Assembly (NCBI GenBank): GCA_038396585.1
Contig: CP121691.1
Coordinates: forward strand, 2,604,001-2,668,000
Reading direction: 5' to 3'
Source: Vallitaleaceae bacterium 9-2
GTDB taxonomy: Bacteria; Bacillota; Clostridia; Lachnospirales; Vallitaleaceae
DNA: 64,000 bases
In this document: piece by piece, positions 1-9,342 of the stretch
How the letters are laid out: every line of letters begins with the position of its first letter
How positions within the stretch are numbered: the first letter of the stretch is position 1
Notes under the pieces: generated by a model
What the model was told of the DNA's origin: nothing
Databases searched by the model: none
The model's input: the letters and a program-made list of their open reading frames with translations, nothing else
Position numbers and translations under genes: made by a program

Positions 1-155
1 TCACCTTCAATGTCCACAAATGCATTGGTAAAAGGGATGTCATCCCAAAACTCTTTAAAAATATTACCATCAAGGGAAAAAGGTTTTGTTCGCCGTTTAC
101 AATAATATACCGGTGGGTTAAATTCTATATCCGGTACAGGAATTCTATAGTCCAT
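1..155 (-). CDS. CBM9-like carbohydrate-binding protein, 3' part outside window
   Basis: The first 51 codons of a minus-strand gene are visible; the rest lies beyond base 1. The start at 153-155 follows a strong AGGAGGT site at 160-166 that overlaps the stop of the fucosidase upstream, so the two are translated as one operon. The visible residues run MDYRIPVPDIEF, then a Tyr-Tyr-Cys-Lys-Arg-Arg segment, and a WDDIPFTNAFVDIEG stretch. That last motif resembles the opening strand of family 9 carbohydrate-binding-like proteins, which bind chain ends of polysaccharides or sit beside glycosidase genes with unknown role. No signal peptide is seen, so it would be cytoplasmic like its neighbours. The family call rests on this short segment only. 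Confidence 0.55.
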   Translation of the reverse strand, partial: MDYRIPVPDIEFNPPVYYCKRRTKPFSLDGNIFKEFWDDIPFTNAFVDIEG

Positions 156-165
156 CGCTTACCTC

Positions 166-1452
166 CTAATTATGGGTGACAACCGCTCCTGAACCCCCAT
201 ACATATCTATCTTGCCTTCAAGTTCTAGTTTTACGACTGTTGTATTTTTATGACAGTCTTCTTTTGTCAAATCAATCCACGTTGTCCCTGGAATATTAAA
301 CCAAGGTACACCTCCATGAATATCATAAGTTAGCTCCTTGCCAGAATGGAGCACACTGACTTTTTTGATTTTATTGCATAACCCTTTTAGACAGATCGAC
401 TCTTTAGGTTCATCATGTACAAACAGATATAATGTCTCCTCATCTTCTGAAAGTGTTGAGCCTCCAGGATAGTACCGGGTCATCACGCCATCATGCGTTC
501 CAAAAATCGCTTCCTCATGTGCTTTAACCCATTCACCTAGTCCCAAAAGTAATTGTTGCTCCTGTTCAACAATCGTTCCATCTTCCATCGGTCCAATATC
601 CAAGAGCATATTGCCTCCCATACTAATACAATCACAGAACATATGTATAATTTGATTCAAAGATTTATAATGCTTATCTCTGTCAATATATCCCCAGGAA
701 TCATTGACCGTCGTACAAAATTCCCATGGTCCATCCGGTCTTGTTATTGGAAGCCCTTGTTCCGGCGTCTTATAATCTCCATACCCACATAATCTTGAGT
801 TGACGATTAGATCTTGGTTATAGGATTTTAAATACGCCTTAAATTCAGGAAGTCCCCATTGTTCTGCACTTCTTTCCCAGTCACCATCGAACCAGACCAA
901 ATCCACTTTTCCATAGTTTCCAAGAACTTCACCTAATTGATTGCGATTAAACGCCATAAAGCGCTCCCATGCCTTCGTGTCTTGCTTGCCATCTGTCGGG
1001 CCACTGTATCTATTGGCATTTTCTAAATCCTTAGGTACTTTTCCACCTTCATAGACACTTGCATAATCTGGATGCGACCAATCTATTAGCGAATAATACA
1101 TACCAACACGTATATCTTTTTCTCGCAAAGCTTGTGCATACTCTTTAACGATATCACGTTTTGCAGGCGTTTTTTTCATAACACTTAAGTCACTATGCTT
1201 TGTATCAAAAAGAGCTACCCCATCATGATGTTTTGTCGTAAGTACGGCATACTTTGCCCCAGATTTTTCAATAAGATCTGCCCATTTTTTTGCATCAAAG
1301 TTTTTGGCACTAAACCGTTCTAATTGTGACATATACTGATCATAAGGCACTCGGTCATGGTAAAACGACCACGATTCAGACACACTGTCTACAGCGTAAA
1401 TCCCATAGTGAATAAATATCCCAAGTTTTGCTTGTTCAAACCATTTATGCAT
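166..1452 (-). CDS. Alpha-L-fucosidase, GH29 (first copy)
   Basis: A 428-residue enzyme expected to remove alpha-linked L-fucose from oligosaccharides by a retaining mechanism. It opens with the GH29 signature WFEQAKLGIFIHYG (residues 4-17), has the conserved YAVLTTKHHDG block near residue 68, YYSLIDWSHPDY near 118, and VDLVWFDGDW near 183, whose Asp is the expected nucleophile. There is no signal peptide, so it acts in the cytoplasm on imported sugars. The start at 1452 has GAGGAG eight bases upstream and overlaps the end of the aminopeptidase gene by 8 bp, indicating translational coupling. It is only distantly similar to the second GH29 gene at 3913-5316; the two probably split linkages or substrates between them. 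Linkage specificity cannot be read from the sequence. Confidence 0.93.
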   Translation of the reverse strand: MHKWFEQAKLGIFIHYGIYAVDSVSESWSFYHDRVPYDQYMSQLERFSAKNFDAKKWADLIEKSGAKYAVLTTKHHDGVALFDTKHSDLSVMKKTPAKRDIVKEYAQALREKDIRVGMYYSLIDWSHPDYASVYEGGKVPKDLENANRYSGPTDGKQDTKAWERFMAFNRNQLGEVLGNYGKVDLVWFDGDWERSAEQWGLPEFKAYLKSYNQDLIVNSRLCGYGDYKTPEQGLPITRPDGPWEFCTTVNDSWGYIDRDKHYKSLNQIIHMFCDCISMGGNMLLDIGPMEDGTIVEQEQQLLLGLGEWVKAHEEAIFGTHDGVMTRYYPGGSTLSEDEETLYLFVHDEPKESICLKGLCNKIKKVSVLHSGKELTYDIHGGVPWFNIPGTTWIDLTKEDCHKNTTVVKLELEGKIDMYGGSGAVVTHN

Positions 1453-2848
1453 AATATAATCTCCTCTTATTTAACCAGTGATATAACGAAAAAATTCCAA
1501 TTCCCGATGCCACATCTTTTGAATACGCATCCACTATAGGGTATTGTATCGCTGTTGCAGCAATATCTATATGTAGCCAAGGTGTTTGTTGTATAAATTC
1601 TTGCAAGAACATAGCAGCCGCTATGGTTGAAGGTTTTCCTCCATTTTTTAAGTCTGCAATCGGTGAAAGAATTTGTTCTTTATACCTATCATCTAAAGGC
1701 AACTGCCAAAAGTCCTCTCCCACTGTTTCACCACTTTGAATAAATTCTTGAACCAGCTCTTGCTTATTTCCAAAAACCGGAGTATACAAGCTTCCAAAAC
1801 ATGTAGCTGTAGCCCCTGTTAATGTCGCTATATCTACAACTGCATCCAACGTATAGTTGCCTTGTATATAAGTGAGTGCATCGGCCAAAGTCAATCGCCC
1901 TTCTGCATCTGTATTGACAACTTCAATCGTTTTATTTGCCAAAGATGTAATAACATCACCAGGTATAAAACTGTTTCCATCCAGAATATTCTCGCATACT
2001 GCAATAACGGCAACCACATTTATTTGACATTTGTTTCGTGCTATTGCATTCATTAACCCGATTACATTGGCAGCCCCTGCCATATCTCCCTTAATATAAG
2101 GCATGCTACTAGCGGATTTTAGACAATATCCTCCTGTGTCACATGTAAGTGCCTTACCTACTAAACCTATAGGGTTTTGGTTTTTTACGGGCATATATTC
2201 CATTACCACTAGACGCGGTTCCCTTTTGGATCCTTGGGCTACACTTAAAAACGCATGTAATCCCATGGCCTCAAGTTCCTCTTTGCCATAACACTTAACC
2301 CTATATCCATAAGCTTGCCCATAATCCGAAACCCATCGCGCAAGTTCTTTTGGAAAAAGTTTATTCGGAGGTTGTGCGATTAAGTCTCTTGCTTGATTAA
2401 CCCCCATTACTAGATTTTCCATTTGCTGTAAAGCTAACGTTTCCTTCTCGTCATAGCTTTGAACATGTATGGAAACTCTACAAGGCTTTTGCTCGGTTTT
2501 ATATCCTGCAAAGGTATAACTAGCTAATAAAATTCCTTGAACAGCATTTTCATAATAGTCAAATCCCAACTGATGAAATCCGTGCCTTTCAATCGTTATT
2601 GCGATTTTTTCACTTTTTCGAATCCCATGCCATGCTTTAGCATAAGCATTTCTTACACTGCGCTTTGTTATGTTGGCTTTGGCACCTAGCCCTATATATA
2701 CTCTAGAGGCAGTCGTCTCATCTAGAGATGGAACAAAGAGAATCTCGTCTAATTCCCCTTCAAATCCTTTGCCGACTTGTTTAGCCTCTTCTTGGGTACA
2801 GGCCACAAAATGATAATCCGTTTTCGCCTCGACATTGAAATTTAACAT
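1445..2848 (-). CDS. Leucyl aminopeptidase family M17
   Basis: A 467-residue cytosolic metallo-aminopeptidase that removes N-terminal amino acids from peptides. The family signature NTDAEGRL is intact, and the upstream metal and catalytic residues are present in VGKALTCDTGG, the following Lys, and KGDMAGAAN, so the dinuclear metal site looks complete. The start is set at 2848 (MLNFNVEAK), preceded by AAAGGAGGG; a longer reading frame to 2935 only overlaps the chitinase gene and has no better ribosome site. The start overlaps the chitinase stop by 7 bp. A peptidase inside a glycosidase operon is unusual and suggests that the imported substrate carries amino acids, for example glycopeptides; this is inference. 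Confidence 0.93.
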   Translation of the reverse strand: MLNFNVEAKTDYHFVACTQEEAKQVGKGFEGELDEILFVPSLDETTASRVYIGLGAKANITKRSVRNAYAKAWHGIRKSEKIAITIERHGFHQLGFDYYENAVQGILLASYTFAGYKTEQKPCRVSIHVQSYDEKETLALQQMENLVMGVNQARDLIAQPPNKLFPKELARWVSDYGQAYGYRVKCYGKEELEAMGLHAFLSVAQGSKREPRLVVMEYMPVKNQNPIGLVGKALTCDTGGYCLKSASSMPYIKGDMAGAANVIGLMNAIARNKCQINVVAVIAVCENILDGNSFIPGDVITSLANKTIEVVNTDAEGRLTLADALTYIQGNYTLDAVVDIATLTGATATCFGSLYTPVFGNKQELVQEFIQSGETVGEDFWQLPLDDRYKEQILSPIADLKNGGKPSTIAAAMFLQEFIQQTPWLHIDIAATAIQYPIVDAYSKDVASGIGIFSLYHWLNKRRLYYA

Positions 2849-3891
2849 TGGACCCTCCTTTGGCAAACATTTTTTTGGCGGCATTGATAAATATAATCCA
2901 ACAAACTTCCTGTGCGGTCTGTCCCATACTCCCAATACATGATTCCACCTAGTCTTTCCTGCTCCACAAAATCAATCTTATGAGACAAGGACTCTTGATC
3001 ATCATAGCTAATAAATGTATTTCCATTGAATAAATACGGTGCTTTCGCCTCATCATCCCAATATCTGGTATATCCATTTTTATCAATATAGTCTTTGACC
3101 AACTCATGATAAGGCGGACCATATCCTCCCGTGGTTCCTGCCATCTGCATAATACCTTGATCCACATCGGGAACTTTTTGCCACATCCTAGAGTAAAATG
3201 CCACGCCTAGAACAAGTTTTTTGCGAGGAACGCCTGCTTGAATATAATCCTCTACAGCTTTTTTAGCACTCGCCCTTGAAAGATCATTTTTATTTGAATA
3301 CAAGTTCGTATGATGACCTGTTTGTACACTAAACCCTCCACGAAGATCATAGGTCATTAGCTGCACGTAATCTACATATTTTTGTACTTGGTCCATTTGT
3401 GTACAGTGAATATAATATTCATCTCCAGCCACAGCAATTGTCAGCATTTTTTCATGAAAGAGATTTTCATCCATCGCTTCACGCAATTCTTTTAGCAACA
3501 ATGTGAAGTTTGTTTTATCCTTTGGTGATGCTTTAATACCTGCGATGCTTATGCACGGATATTCCCAATCTAAATCAATGCCGTCTAAAGCATATGTCTC
3601 TATCTGCTTTAATGCCGAATCTATAAATCGGCGTCGCGTCTCTTGACTCGAGGCCGCTTCCGAAAAGCCTCCAGCGCTCCATCCACCGATAGATAATACT
3701 AGACGTATACTCGGCTTCACTTTCCTTATCCAGTCAAGGTACTCTTTGTAATTTGCAAGTTTAGATACAACTTTTCCTTCTTTAATATGGGCAAAAGCTA
3801 GATTAATAACTTCCGACTTATATATATCTTCTTTTTTTAATGTAGGTAAATCTTTTATAGAAACATATCCTACAAAATAAGGGTATGTCAT
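2842..3891 (-). CDS. GH18 chitinase-like glycoside hydrolase, cytoplasmic
   Basis: A 349-residue GH18 barrel. Strand 3 carries LVLSIGGWSAGGF and strand 4 carries the catalytic motif DGIDLDWEYP (DxxDxDxE with the acid/base Glu). YVDYVQLMTYDLRGGF near residue 175 is the conserved Met-Thr-Tyr-Asp substrate-assisted segment. The protein begins directly at the barrel (MTYPYFVGYVS) with no signal peptide, no chitin-binding module and no anchor, so it should act inside the cell on short beta-1,4-GlcNAc chains or on the chitobiose core of N-glycans. AAGGAGGAC precedes the start. It lies 21 bp after the second fucosidase and overlaps the aminopeptidase. Chitinase versus endo-beta-N-acetylglucosaminidase cannot be decided here. 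Confidence 0.92.
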   Translation of the reverse strand: MTYPYFVGYVSIKDLPTLKKEDIYKSEVINLAFAHIKEGKVVSKLANYKEYLDWIRKVKPSIRLVLSIGGWSAGGFSEAASSQETRRRFIDSALKQIETYALDGIDLDWEYPCISIAGIKASPKDKTNFTLLLKELREAMDENLFHEKMLTIAVAGDEYYIHCTQMDQVQKYVDYVQLMTYDLRGGFSVQTGHHTNLYSNKNDLSRASAKKAVEDYIQAGVPRKKLVLGVAFYSRMWQKVPDVDQGIMQMAGTTGGYGPPYHELVKDYIDKNGYTRYWDDEAKAPYLFNGNTFISYDDQESLSHKIDFVEQERLGGIMYWEYGTDRTGSLLDYIYQCRQKNVCQRRVQC

Positions 3892-3912
3892 GATGTCCTC
3901 CTTATATACTGT

Positions 3913-5316
3913 CTATGTTAAGCAATAACAACGTGCAATCGGCGCTGTCTGTTTTGTATGCTCTTCACACTGAACAATATATCCTTTGTCTGTTTTTGTA
4001 AAATTCAATTCTTTTCCTGTTGCAACACTTGTTATTTTTGAAAATGTGTCTGTAATGGGTAGTAAGACTTCTGTCACTACCTCAGCGTCATCGGCGTCAA
4101 AGTATTCAATGGCATATACTTTTTCTTTGTTACATGTAAAGGCAATATTGTTAAGTTTATAAGGGGACTTGACCCGGGTCTCATAGATAGCTTCTCCATT
4201 TATAGATAACCATTGCCCCATCTCTTTTAATGTTTTTACCGCTGGTTTTGGCAATCTTCCATCGGGCTGAGGAGCCACATTAATGGCAAGGTTCCCCCCC
4301 TTTGCAACAATATCAATCAATAGGCCTAGCACTTGACGCACATCCTTATACGTATCATCATATTCATAGCTGAAGGAATTCCCCATAGTTATGCAGCTTT
4401 CCCACGGAATATTTAAAGGCTTATCCGGAACACATTGCTCAGGCGTCACATAGTTTTCATAAGCACCACCCACTGTTCTATCTGCACACAACATCCCCGG
4501 TTGAACTTTTCTTAATCGATCAATAACCTCACCCAGACGTATGTCTTGATTGTTTTCCTTGCATACCCATCCTGCATCAAACCACATAATATCAATCTTG
4601 CCATAGCCTGTCCCTAATTCCATAATTTGATTGTGGGTAAACTGAACAAATCTCTCCCACTCCTCTGGAAATTCCGTTGGATTATAGGAAGGTCCTCGAT
4701 TTTGATAATTCCGTTTTTCATGATGTGTATTCCAATAGCTGTCAATATGCCAGTCTGCTTTTGAAAAATATGCGGCAATACCTATATTCTGTCGACGAAA
4801 AGCTTCAAATAAATGCCCACATATATCTGCATATCGATGTGTGTGAAACGGACAATCTTCTCCAGTAATTTTATAATCTGAATATTGTGTATCCCACATA
4901 CAAAATCCATCATGATGCTTGGTTGTAAATAAAAAGTAACGTATCCCGGCTTCTTTGGCTATTTTTGCCCATGCATCCGGTTGAAAACGTATAGGGTTAA
5001 ATGTCTTGTTCAAATCAAAATACTGTTGCTTAAACTCTTCTCCTGTTACTTGCCAATCAATTTGGTGGCGTGACCAATCTGCATCCGCATCACTTAATGC
5101 CCATGACTCCACAATTCCCAGCTGGGAATTGATGCCCCAATGCATCATCAGTGCTAGCTTTTGATCCTTAAACCATTCAAGTTTTTGGCGAACACGCTCA
5201 TCGCTAGGAACTACATAATCTCTCTCACTACTATAGTTATGTACTCCTTGTTCAATCATTTCATCATTAATCAAATCTACATCCTCTTCAGCTTCTGTTA
5301 TCTTTGAATCAACCAT
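3913..5316 (-). CDS. Alpha-L-fucosidase, GH29 (second copy)
   Basis: A 467-residue GH29 enzyme. Conserved blocks are KLEWFKDQKLALMMHWG near residue 45, IRYFLFTTKHHDGFCMWDT near 115, AAYFSKADWH, and IDIMWFDAGW holding the likely nucleophile Asp. The start at 5316 (MVDSKITEAEED) has AGGAGG six bases upstream; upstream codons in frame read through a hairpin and have no ribosome site. About 45 N-terminal residues before the barrel are acidic and not part of the catalytic domain. No signal peptide is present. The gene follows the solute-receptor gene after a 112-bp gap with a strong hairpin and precedes the GH18 gene by 21 bp. Together with the other GH29 gene it implies fucose-decorated substrates. 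Confidence 0.92.
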   Translation of the reverse strand: MVDSKITEAEEDVDLINDEMIEQGVHNYSSERDYVVPSDERVRQKLEWFKDQKLALMMHWGINSQLGIVESWALSDADADWSRHQIDWQVTGEEFKQQYFDLNKTFNPIRFQPDAWAKIAKEAGIRYFLFTTKHHDGFCMWDTQYSDYKITGEDCPFHTHRYADICGHLFEAFRRQNIGIAAYFSKADWHIDSYWNTHHEKRNYQNRGPSYNPTEFPEEWERFVQFTHNQIMELGTGYGKIDIMWFDAGWVCKENNQDIRLGEVIDRLRKVQPGMLCADRTVGGAYENYVTPEQCVPDKPLNIPWESCITMGNSFSYEYDDTYKDVRQVLGLLIDIVAKGGNLAINVAPQPDGRLPKPAVKTLKEMGQWLSINGEAIYETRVKSPYKLNNIAFTCNKEKVYAIEYFDADDAEVVTEVLLPITDTFSKITSVATGKELNFTKTDKGYIVQCEEHTKQTAPIARCYCLT

Positions 5317-5360
5317 TTTTGTCCTCCTATACACTGTTAAGCCTATTTTGCAATGATATA

Positions 5361-5402
5361 AAACCGAGATGGATGCCATTAGCACATCCATCTCACCGGT
5401 TT
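5361..5402 (-). terminator. Intergenic hairpin behind the sugar receptor gene
   Basis: Arms at 5361-5375 and 5385-5402 pair over 15 bases with a 3-base bulge and a 9-base loop. On the minus strand the second arm runs into TTTTATATC. It lies between the receptor gene and the second fucosidase within the operon, so partial termination or 3'-end protection of the receptor mRNA is likely, giving more receptor than enzyme. This is inferred from position. Confidence 0.6.
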
Positions 5403-5428
5403 TAGTGTGTTGCATCGTCGTTAATGAA

Positions 5429-7048
5429 CTAGTCCATTGGTTTTAATGCGTTTAATCGCATGTCGATATATTCACTTAGTTTGAGTTTCTCAAGTTGTTC
5501 TAAATATGTATCCCATTCGCTATCCACATCAGCTTGCCCTGCAATCCATTGTGCTGTCTGTTCTTTAATATAGTCTTCAATAGCGGTCTTGTAATCTGAC
5601 ATTTGTGCACTCTCTTCTTCCGTTGCCCAATAGGATGGAATTGCATCTTTAGCAAGAAATGGTGCATAGACTTCGTCAACATTATCTTTTTCTTTAAACG
5701 GTGGATTGACTTCGATAAATTCAAAATCTGTTGGAATATATCGTGGCAATGATTGAGGGTATAAGTTAACCCAGCTATACATTTCCTTTTGTTCCTCTGT
5801 TAAGTTTTCTTTATCAATAACATAACCGTCACCTTCTTTAAACACTGCAATGTCTAATGGACCTGCATTGGTTTGAATCGAGTTTTCTAATTCAAACATA
5901 TTATCCCACCAGCGAATAATTGCAGCCGGATTTTCTGCATTGTCGGTTATAACCACTTGATTTTTAAGCACTGCCGTCCCATAAGTGTCTCTAAACCATG
6001 TTGGCGTATCACATTGCTCACTTTTTAAAATCGGAAGCGGAACCCAGTCTGGCATTACCCCCGGATCAAACGGCATGATATCTCCACTTTCATACATCAT
6101 ACATACTCCATAGATATCTGTACTTCCCTTTGCTTTCCATTGCGCTTGGTCTTGAGTAAACATCTCAGGGTCTAGTAACCCTTCAGCATATAAACCTCTA
6201 AAGTATTTAATCATATTCTTATATTCTTCTCCATTGGCTCCAAAGGTCAACTCTCCATCGCGCATTCCAAACCCTTCTTCGTTAATTGGGAAGCCAAACC
6301 ATCCTGCATAATACCCAAGTTTTTTATTAACCGGGTCAAACGCAAAGGGAATTTCATCGGTTGCATCTCCATTGCCATTGGCATCTTGTTCTTTAAACGC
6401 TCTAAGAACTTCCGCTAACTCTTCTGTCGTTGTTGGCATGTCCATTCCAACGTTTTCTAACCATCGTGTATTGATGTATGGATTAAAGTCTACTGTTGGT
6501 GCTTTTAAAACATAAGGTATCGAATAAATATGTCCATCTGGTGCTGTCATTTTTTCACGTACCCCTTCAAGCTCTAAGATAGCTTGAATATTGGGTGCAT
6601 AGGCTTCAATATATTCTTCTAGAGGGATGAACGTTCCCATTCCCACACCAAACTTTAGGATGTCTGTCGGGCTTAAAATCCATCCTCCAATAACGTCTGC
6701 ATAATCTCCAGAATTTAAAGCCAAACTATATTTTTCCTTAGCCACTTCATAGGGAAATAGTTGTACTTCTACTTCAATCCCTGTCTGTTCTTCAAGAACC
6801 GGCATTAAATAAAACTCATCGGTTGTTTTATTTCCATCTGTAAAAATCGAAAAACTATACTCCCCTGGATCAACAATCGGTAATCCTTCTTTATAAACGA
6901 CCCCATCAATTTTCCCTTCGTCATCAACCGTTGTTACAATTTCCTGACTTTTACCATTTCCTCCCGCTTTTTCTCCACCACATCCTGCTAACATTGTTAA
7001 GCTCATAGTCCCAATGCACAGTAGGGCAATGATTTTTTTCATCTTCAT
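5429..7048 (-). CDS. Sugar ABC transporter substrate-binding lipoprotein (LipO/LplA-like)
   Basis: A 539-residue extracellular receptor. The N-terminus is a lipoprotein signal with lipobox LAGC, Cys23 being the lipidated residue, followed by a Gly/Lys-rich linker. Length and the late segments (ADVIGGWILSPTDILKFG, then a Trp- and Pro-rich C-terminal half) match the large receptors that partner with LplB/LplC permeases in Firmicutes and bind complex oligosaccharides. GGAGGAAGG precedes the start at 7048. The receptor is 73 bp behind the LplC-type permease. No ATPase gene is in the operon; such importers normally borrow a shared MsmK/UgpC-type ATPase encoded elsewhere. Substrate is inferred from the neighbouring fucosidases, GH18 and GH20 genes. 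Confidence 0.92.
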   Translation of the reverse strand: MKMKKIIALLCIGTMSLTMLAGCGGEKAGGNGKSQEIVTTVDDEGKIDGVVYKEGLPIVDPGEYSFSIFTDGNKTTDEFYLMPVLEEQTGIEVEVQLFPYEVAKEKYSLALNSGDYADVIGGWILSPTDILKFGVGMGTFIPLEEYIEAYAPNIQAILELEGVREKMTAPDGHIYSIPYVLKAPTVDFNPYINTRWLENVGMDMPTTTEELAEVLRAFKEQDANGNGDATDEIPFAFDPVNKKLGYYAGWFGFPINEEGFGMRDGELTFGANGEEYKNMIKYFRGLYAEGLLDPEMFTQDQAQWKAKGSTDIYGVCMMYESGDIMPFDPGVMPDWVPLPILKSEQCDTPTWFRDTYGTAVLKNQVVITDNAENPAAIIRWWDNMFELENSIQTNAGPLDIAVFKEGDGYVIDKENLTEEQKEMYSWVNLYPQSLPRYIPTDFEFIEVNPPFKEKDNVDEVYAPFLAKDAIPSYWATEEESAQMSDYKTAIEDYIKEQTAQWIAGQADVDSEWDTYLEQLEKLKLSEYIDMRLNALKPMD

Positions 7049-7121
7049 AAACCTTCCTCCTTAATCTTTTATAATCTATAACTTAACCACTGCTTTATTA
7101 AGTTCCACTTTGATTTTTTGT

Positions 7122-8024
7122 TTATCCCTTAATGGATCCAATCATAACGCCTTTGACAAAATGTTTTTGCACTAACGGATACATAATGAGTACCGGCATA
7201 CTGGAAACAATAATGAGCGAGTATTTCATCAATTCCATGAGTTGACGCTTTTCTTCCATGGCTTCTTTTTGTGCCGCTGTTGTCACCGTTTGTGCTAAGT
7301 GACTCTGATTTTGAACTAGAATGGAGCGTAAGACTAACTGAAGCGGAAATTTTGATTCTGTTTTCATATAAAGTAATGAAGAAAAATATGAATTCCAATG
7401 GCCAACACCATAATATAAAATCATAATTGCAATAATTGCTTTTGATAAAGGCAACGCAATCTTAAAAAAGAATTTTGTCTCTGTGCATCCATCAATTGCA
7501 GCTGCATCATATAATTCTTCTGATATATTCATCTTAAAAAAAGTCCTTGCTACAATCATGTTGTATACACCAAGCGCTCCCGGAAGTATCAAGGCGCCCA
7601 TTGTATCCAACAACTGCATATTTTTAACTACTAGATATGTAGGAATCATCCCACCGTTGATAAACATTGTTACCATATAAAACAGTGTCACCGTTTTTTT
7701 ACCACTGAAGCGATCTCTAGACAGTGCATATGCTGTAGGTAAAGTAACTACAAGGTTAAGCATAACTCCTGAAAAAGTATAGATTAATGAGTTAATAAAC
7801 CCTCGAACGACTTGTTCATTTTTAAATACTTCTGCATACCCTTTGAAGGTAATCCCTACAGGGTAAAACACAACTTTTCCTGTTGATACCGCTTCGGGAT
7901 TACTAATTGAAGAAATAATAATAAAATAAAGGGGATATGCAACAACTAAAAATATCACTGTTAATATGAAAAATATAATTCCGTCATAGATTTTATCTTC
8001 TTTTGAGCGTACTTTTTTGTTCAT
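7122..8024 (-). CDS. Sugar ABC transporter permease, LplC/YtcP-like
   Basis: A 300-residue inner-membrane permease with six predicted membrane helices. The cytoplasmic coupling loop is clear in EELYDAAAIDGCTETKFF, the EAA motif that docks the ATPase. The start is placed at 8024 (MNKKVRSKED), seven bases after AAGGAGA; an earlier in-frame codon at 8042 would overlap the upstream permease and lacks a site. It sits 11 bp after the LplB-type gene and 73 bp before the receptor gene. It forms the translocation pore together with the LplB partner. Confidence 0.93.
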   Translation of the reverse strand: MNKKVRSKEDKIYDGIIFFILTVIFLVVAYPLYFIIISSISNPEAVSTGKVVFYPVGITFKGYAEVFKNEQVVRGFINSLIYTFSGVMLNLVVTLPTAYALSRDRFSGKKTVTLFYMVTMFINGGMIPTYLVVKNMQLLDTMGALILPGALGVYNMIVARTFFKMNISEELYDAAAIDGCTETKFFFKIALPLSKAIIAIMILYYGVGHWNSYFSSLLYMKTESKFPLQLVLRSILVQNQSHLAQTVTTAAQKEAMEEKRQLMELMKYSLIIVSSMPVLIMYPLVQKHFVKGVMIGSIKG

Positions 8025-8035
8025 CTTTCGTCTCC

Positions 8036-8986
8036 TTACCACAAGCTAATTCCCGATAGTTTTTTTGAAATTTTATTAACCGATATAAGTAAAACTGCAT
8101 TGATAACTGAATTAAACAAGCCAATCGCAGCTGAATATGAGATATTGTTATCAATTAATCCCACCTTATATACATATGTGGAAATCACCTGGGACACACT
8201 TAAGTTCAAGTCATTTTGCAGTAAAAATACTTTTTCAAATCCAACGGATAAAATACTCCCACAGCTTAATATGAGTAGGATGGTTGCTGTTGGTACAATA
8301 CTTGGAAAATCAATATATCGAACAATTTGAAACTTTGTCGCTCCATCGATTCTTGCTGCTTCATGCAGCTCGGGACTTACCGATGATAGGGCAGCAAAAT
8401 ATATGACCGAACTCCATCCCATTCCTTGCCAAACCCCAGACCACACATAGATATGTCTCCACATACTTTTTTCTGCCATAAAATTAATGGCATCACCACC
8501 AAAAAACTCGATAATATTATTTACAATCCCCACACTTGGTGATAAAAACAATAAAAGCATACCGCACATAACAACTGTTGATATGAAATTAGGTGCATAT
8601 GTTACGGTTTGAATAACCTTTCGATAACGTCTATGTCTAAACGAGTTGAGCAGCAGGGCTAAGATTATCGGAATCGGAAACCCAGCAATCAACGAATATA
8701 GGCTTAGTAAAAAAGTATTGCGTATTGTGCTAAAGAAATACGGAGATTCAAAAAAACGCACAAAATGGTCCATGCCAACCCATGGACTTCCCCAAAATCC
8801 CAATCTAGGATTAAAATTTCTAAAGGCTATTTGTACGCCATAAATGGGAATATAACTAAATATAAACGTAAGGATCATACCTGGTAAAACAAACATCCAA
8901 AGCGGTAAATCTTTAATCATCTTTTTCTTCAGCGTTCGTTTTGTTTTCTCTGGTTTTTTTGACGTGTTTACCGTTTGTGTACTCAT
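8036..8986 (-). CDS. Sugar ABC transporter permease, LplB-like
   Basis: A 316-residue permease and the first gene of the operon. A basic N-terminal tail (TSKKPEKTKRTLKKK) leads into six membrane helices; PELHEAARIDGATKFQ is the EAA coupling loop. GSPWVGMDHFVRFFESPYFF in the first periplasm-facing loop is typical of LplB proteins. The start at 8986 (MSTQTV) is preferred because GAGG lies seven bases upstream; an ATG two codons earlier is almost on top of that site. The gene stands about 100 bp behind a near-consensus promoter. Confidence 0.93.
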   Translation of the reverse strand: MSTQTVNTSKKPEKTKRTLKKKMIKDLPLWMFVLPGMILTFIFSYIPIYGVQIAFRNFNPRLGFWGSPWVGMDHFVRFFESPYFFSTIRNTFLLSLYSLIAGFPIPIILALLLNSFRHRRYRKVIQTVTYAPNFISTVVMCGMLLLFLSPSVGIVNNIIEFFGGDAINFMAEKSMWRHIYVWSGVWQGMGWSSVIYFAALSSVSPELHEAARIDGATKFQIVRYIDFPSIVPTATILLILSCGSILSVGFEKVFLLQNDLNLSVSQVISTYVYKVGLIDNNISYSAAIGLFNSVINAVLLISVNKISKKLSGISLW

Positions 8987-9342
8987 AGCCATTCCTCTTT
9001 TCTTTTAAATTGTAATGTCATTATATATAGTCATATAAGTTTTGTTAATCATATTATTTGTTAGCTAACTTTTATTAACTTATGTTAACCATTCTAACTC
9101 TATTGGTAATATTTGTCAATAGAATTATCACTTTTTTAATTTTTATGGTCATTTTTCATTTTTCTATGTTTTACTTTGATTTTGTAGTGTTATATGGACA
9201 ATAGTTATCTAAATGTATCGTTATTTTTGTTTATATTGAAATATTACCCATCAATACTTTTTCAAATAATGTTTGTAATAAACTACATTGTAACTCTATG
9301 TTACCTTACTCTGTTTTGTAATTACGCTTTTTAACATAAAAA
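8987..9342 (-). promoter_or_regulatory. Promoter and putative operator of the glycan operon
   Basis: This AT-rich stretch contains no gene. On the minus strand TTGACA (9114-9119) and TAGAAT (9091-9096) are separated by exactly 17 bases, a strong sigma-A promoter. About 20 bases downstream of the -10 box are GTTAAC (9084-9089) and the perfect palindrome GTTAGCTAAC (9060-9069), plausible operator half-sites for a repressor encoded outside the window. No cre-like site is evident. The remaining sequence up to 9340 shows nothing further. Confidence 0.7.

Noticed and set aside
2849-2935. N-terminal extension of the M17 aminopeptidase
   Set aside because: The extra codons only overlap the chitinase gene in another frame; a strong ribosome site sits in front of the start at 2848.
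2842-3891. Secreted chitinase
   Set aside because: No signal peptide, binding module or anchor; the protein starts directly at the catalytic barrel.
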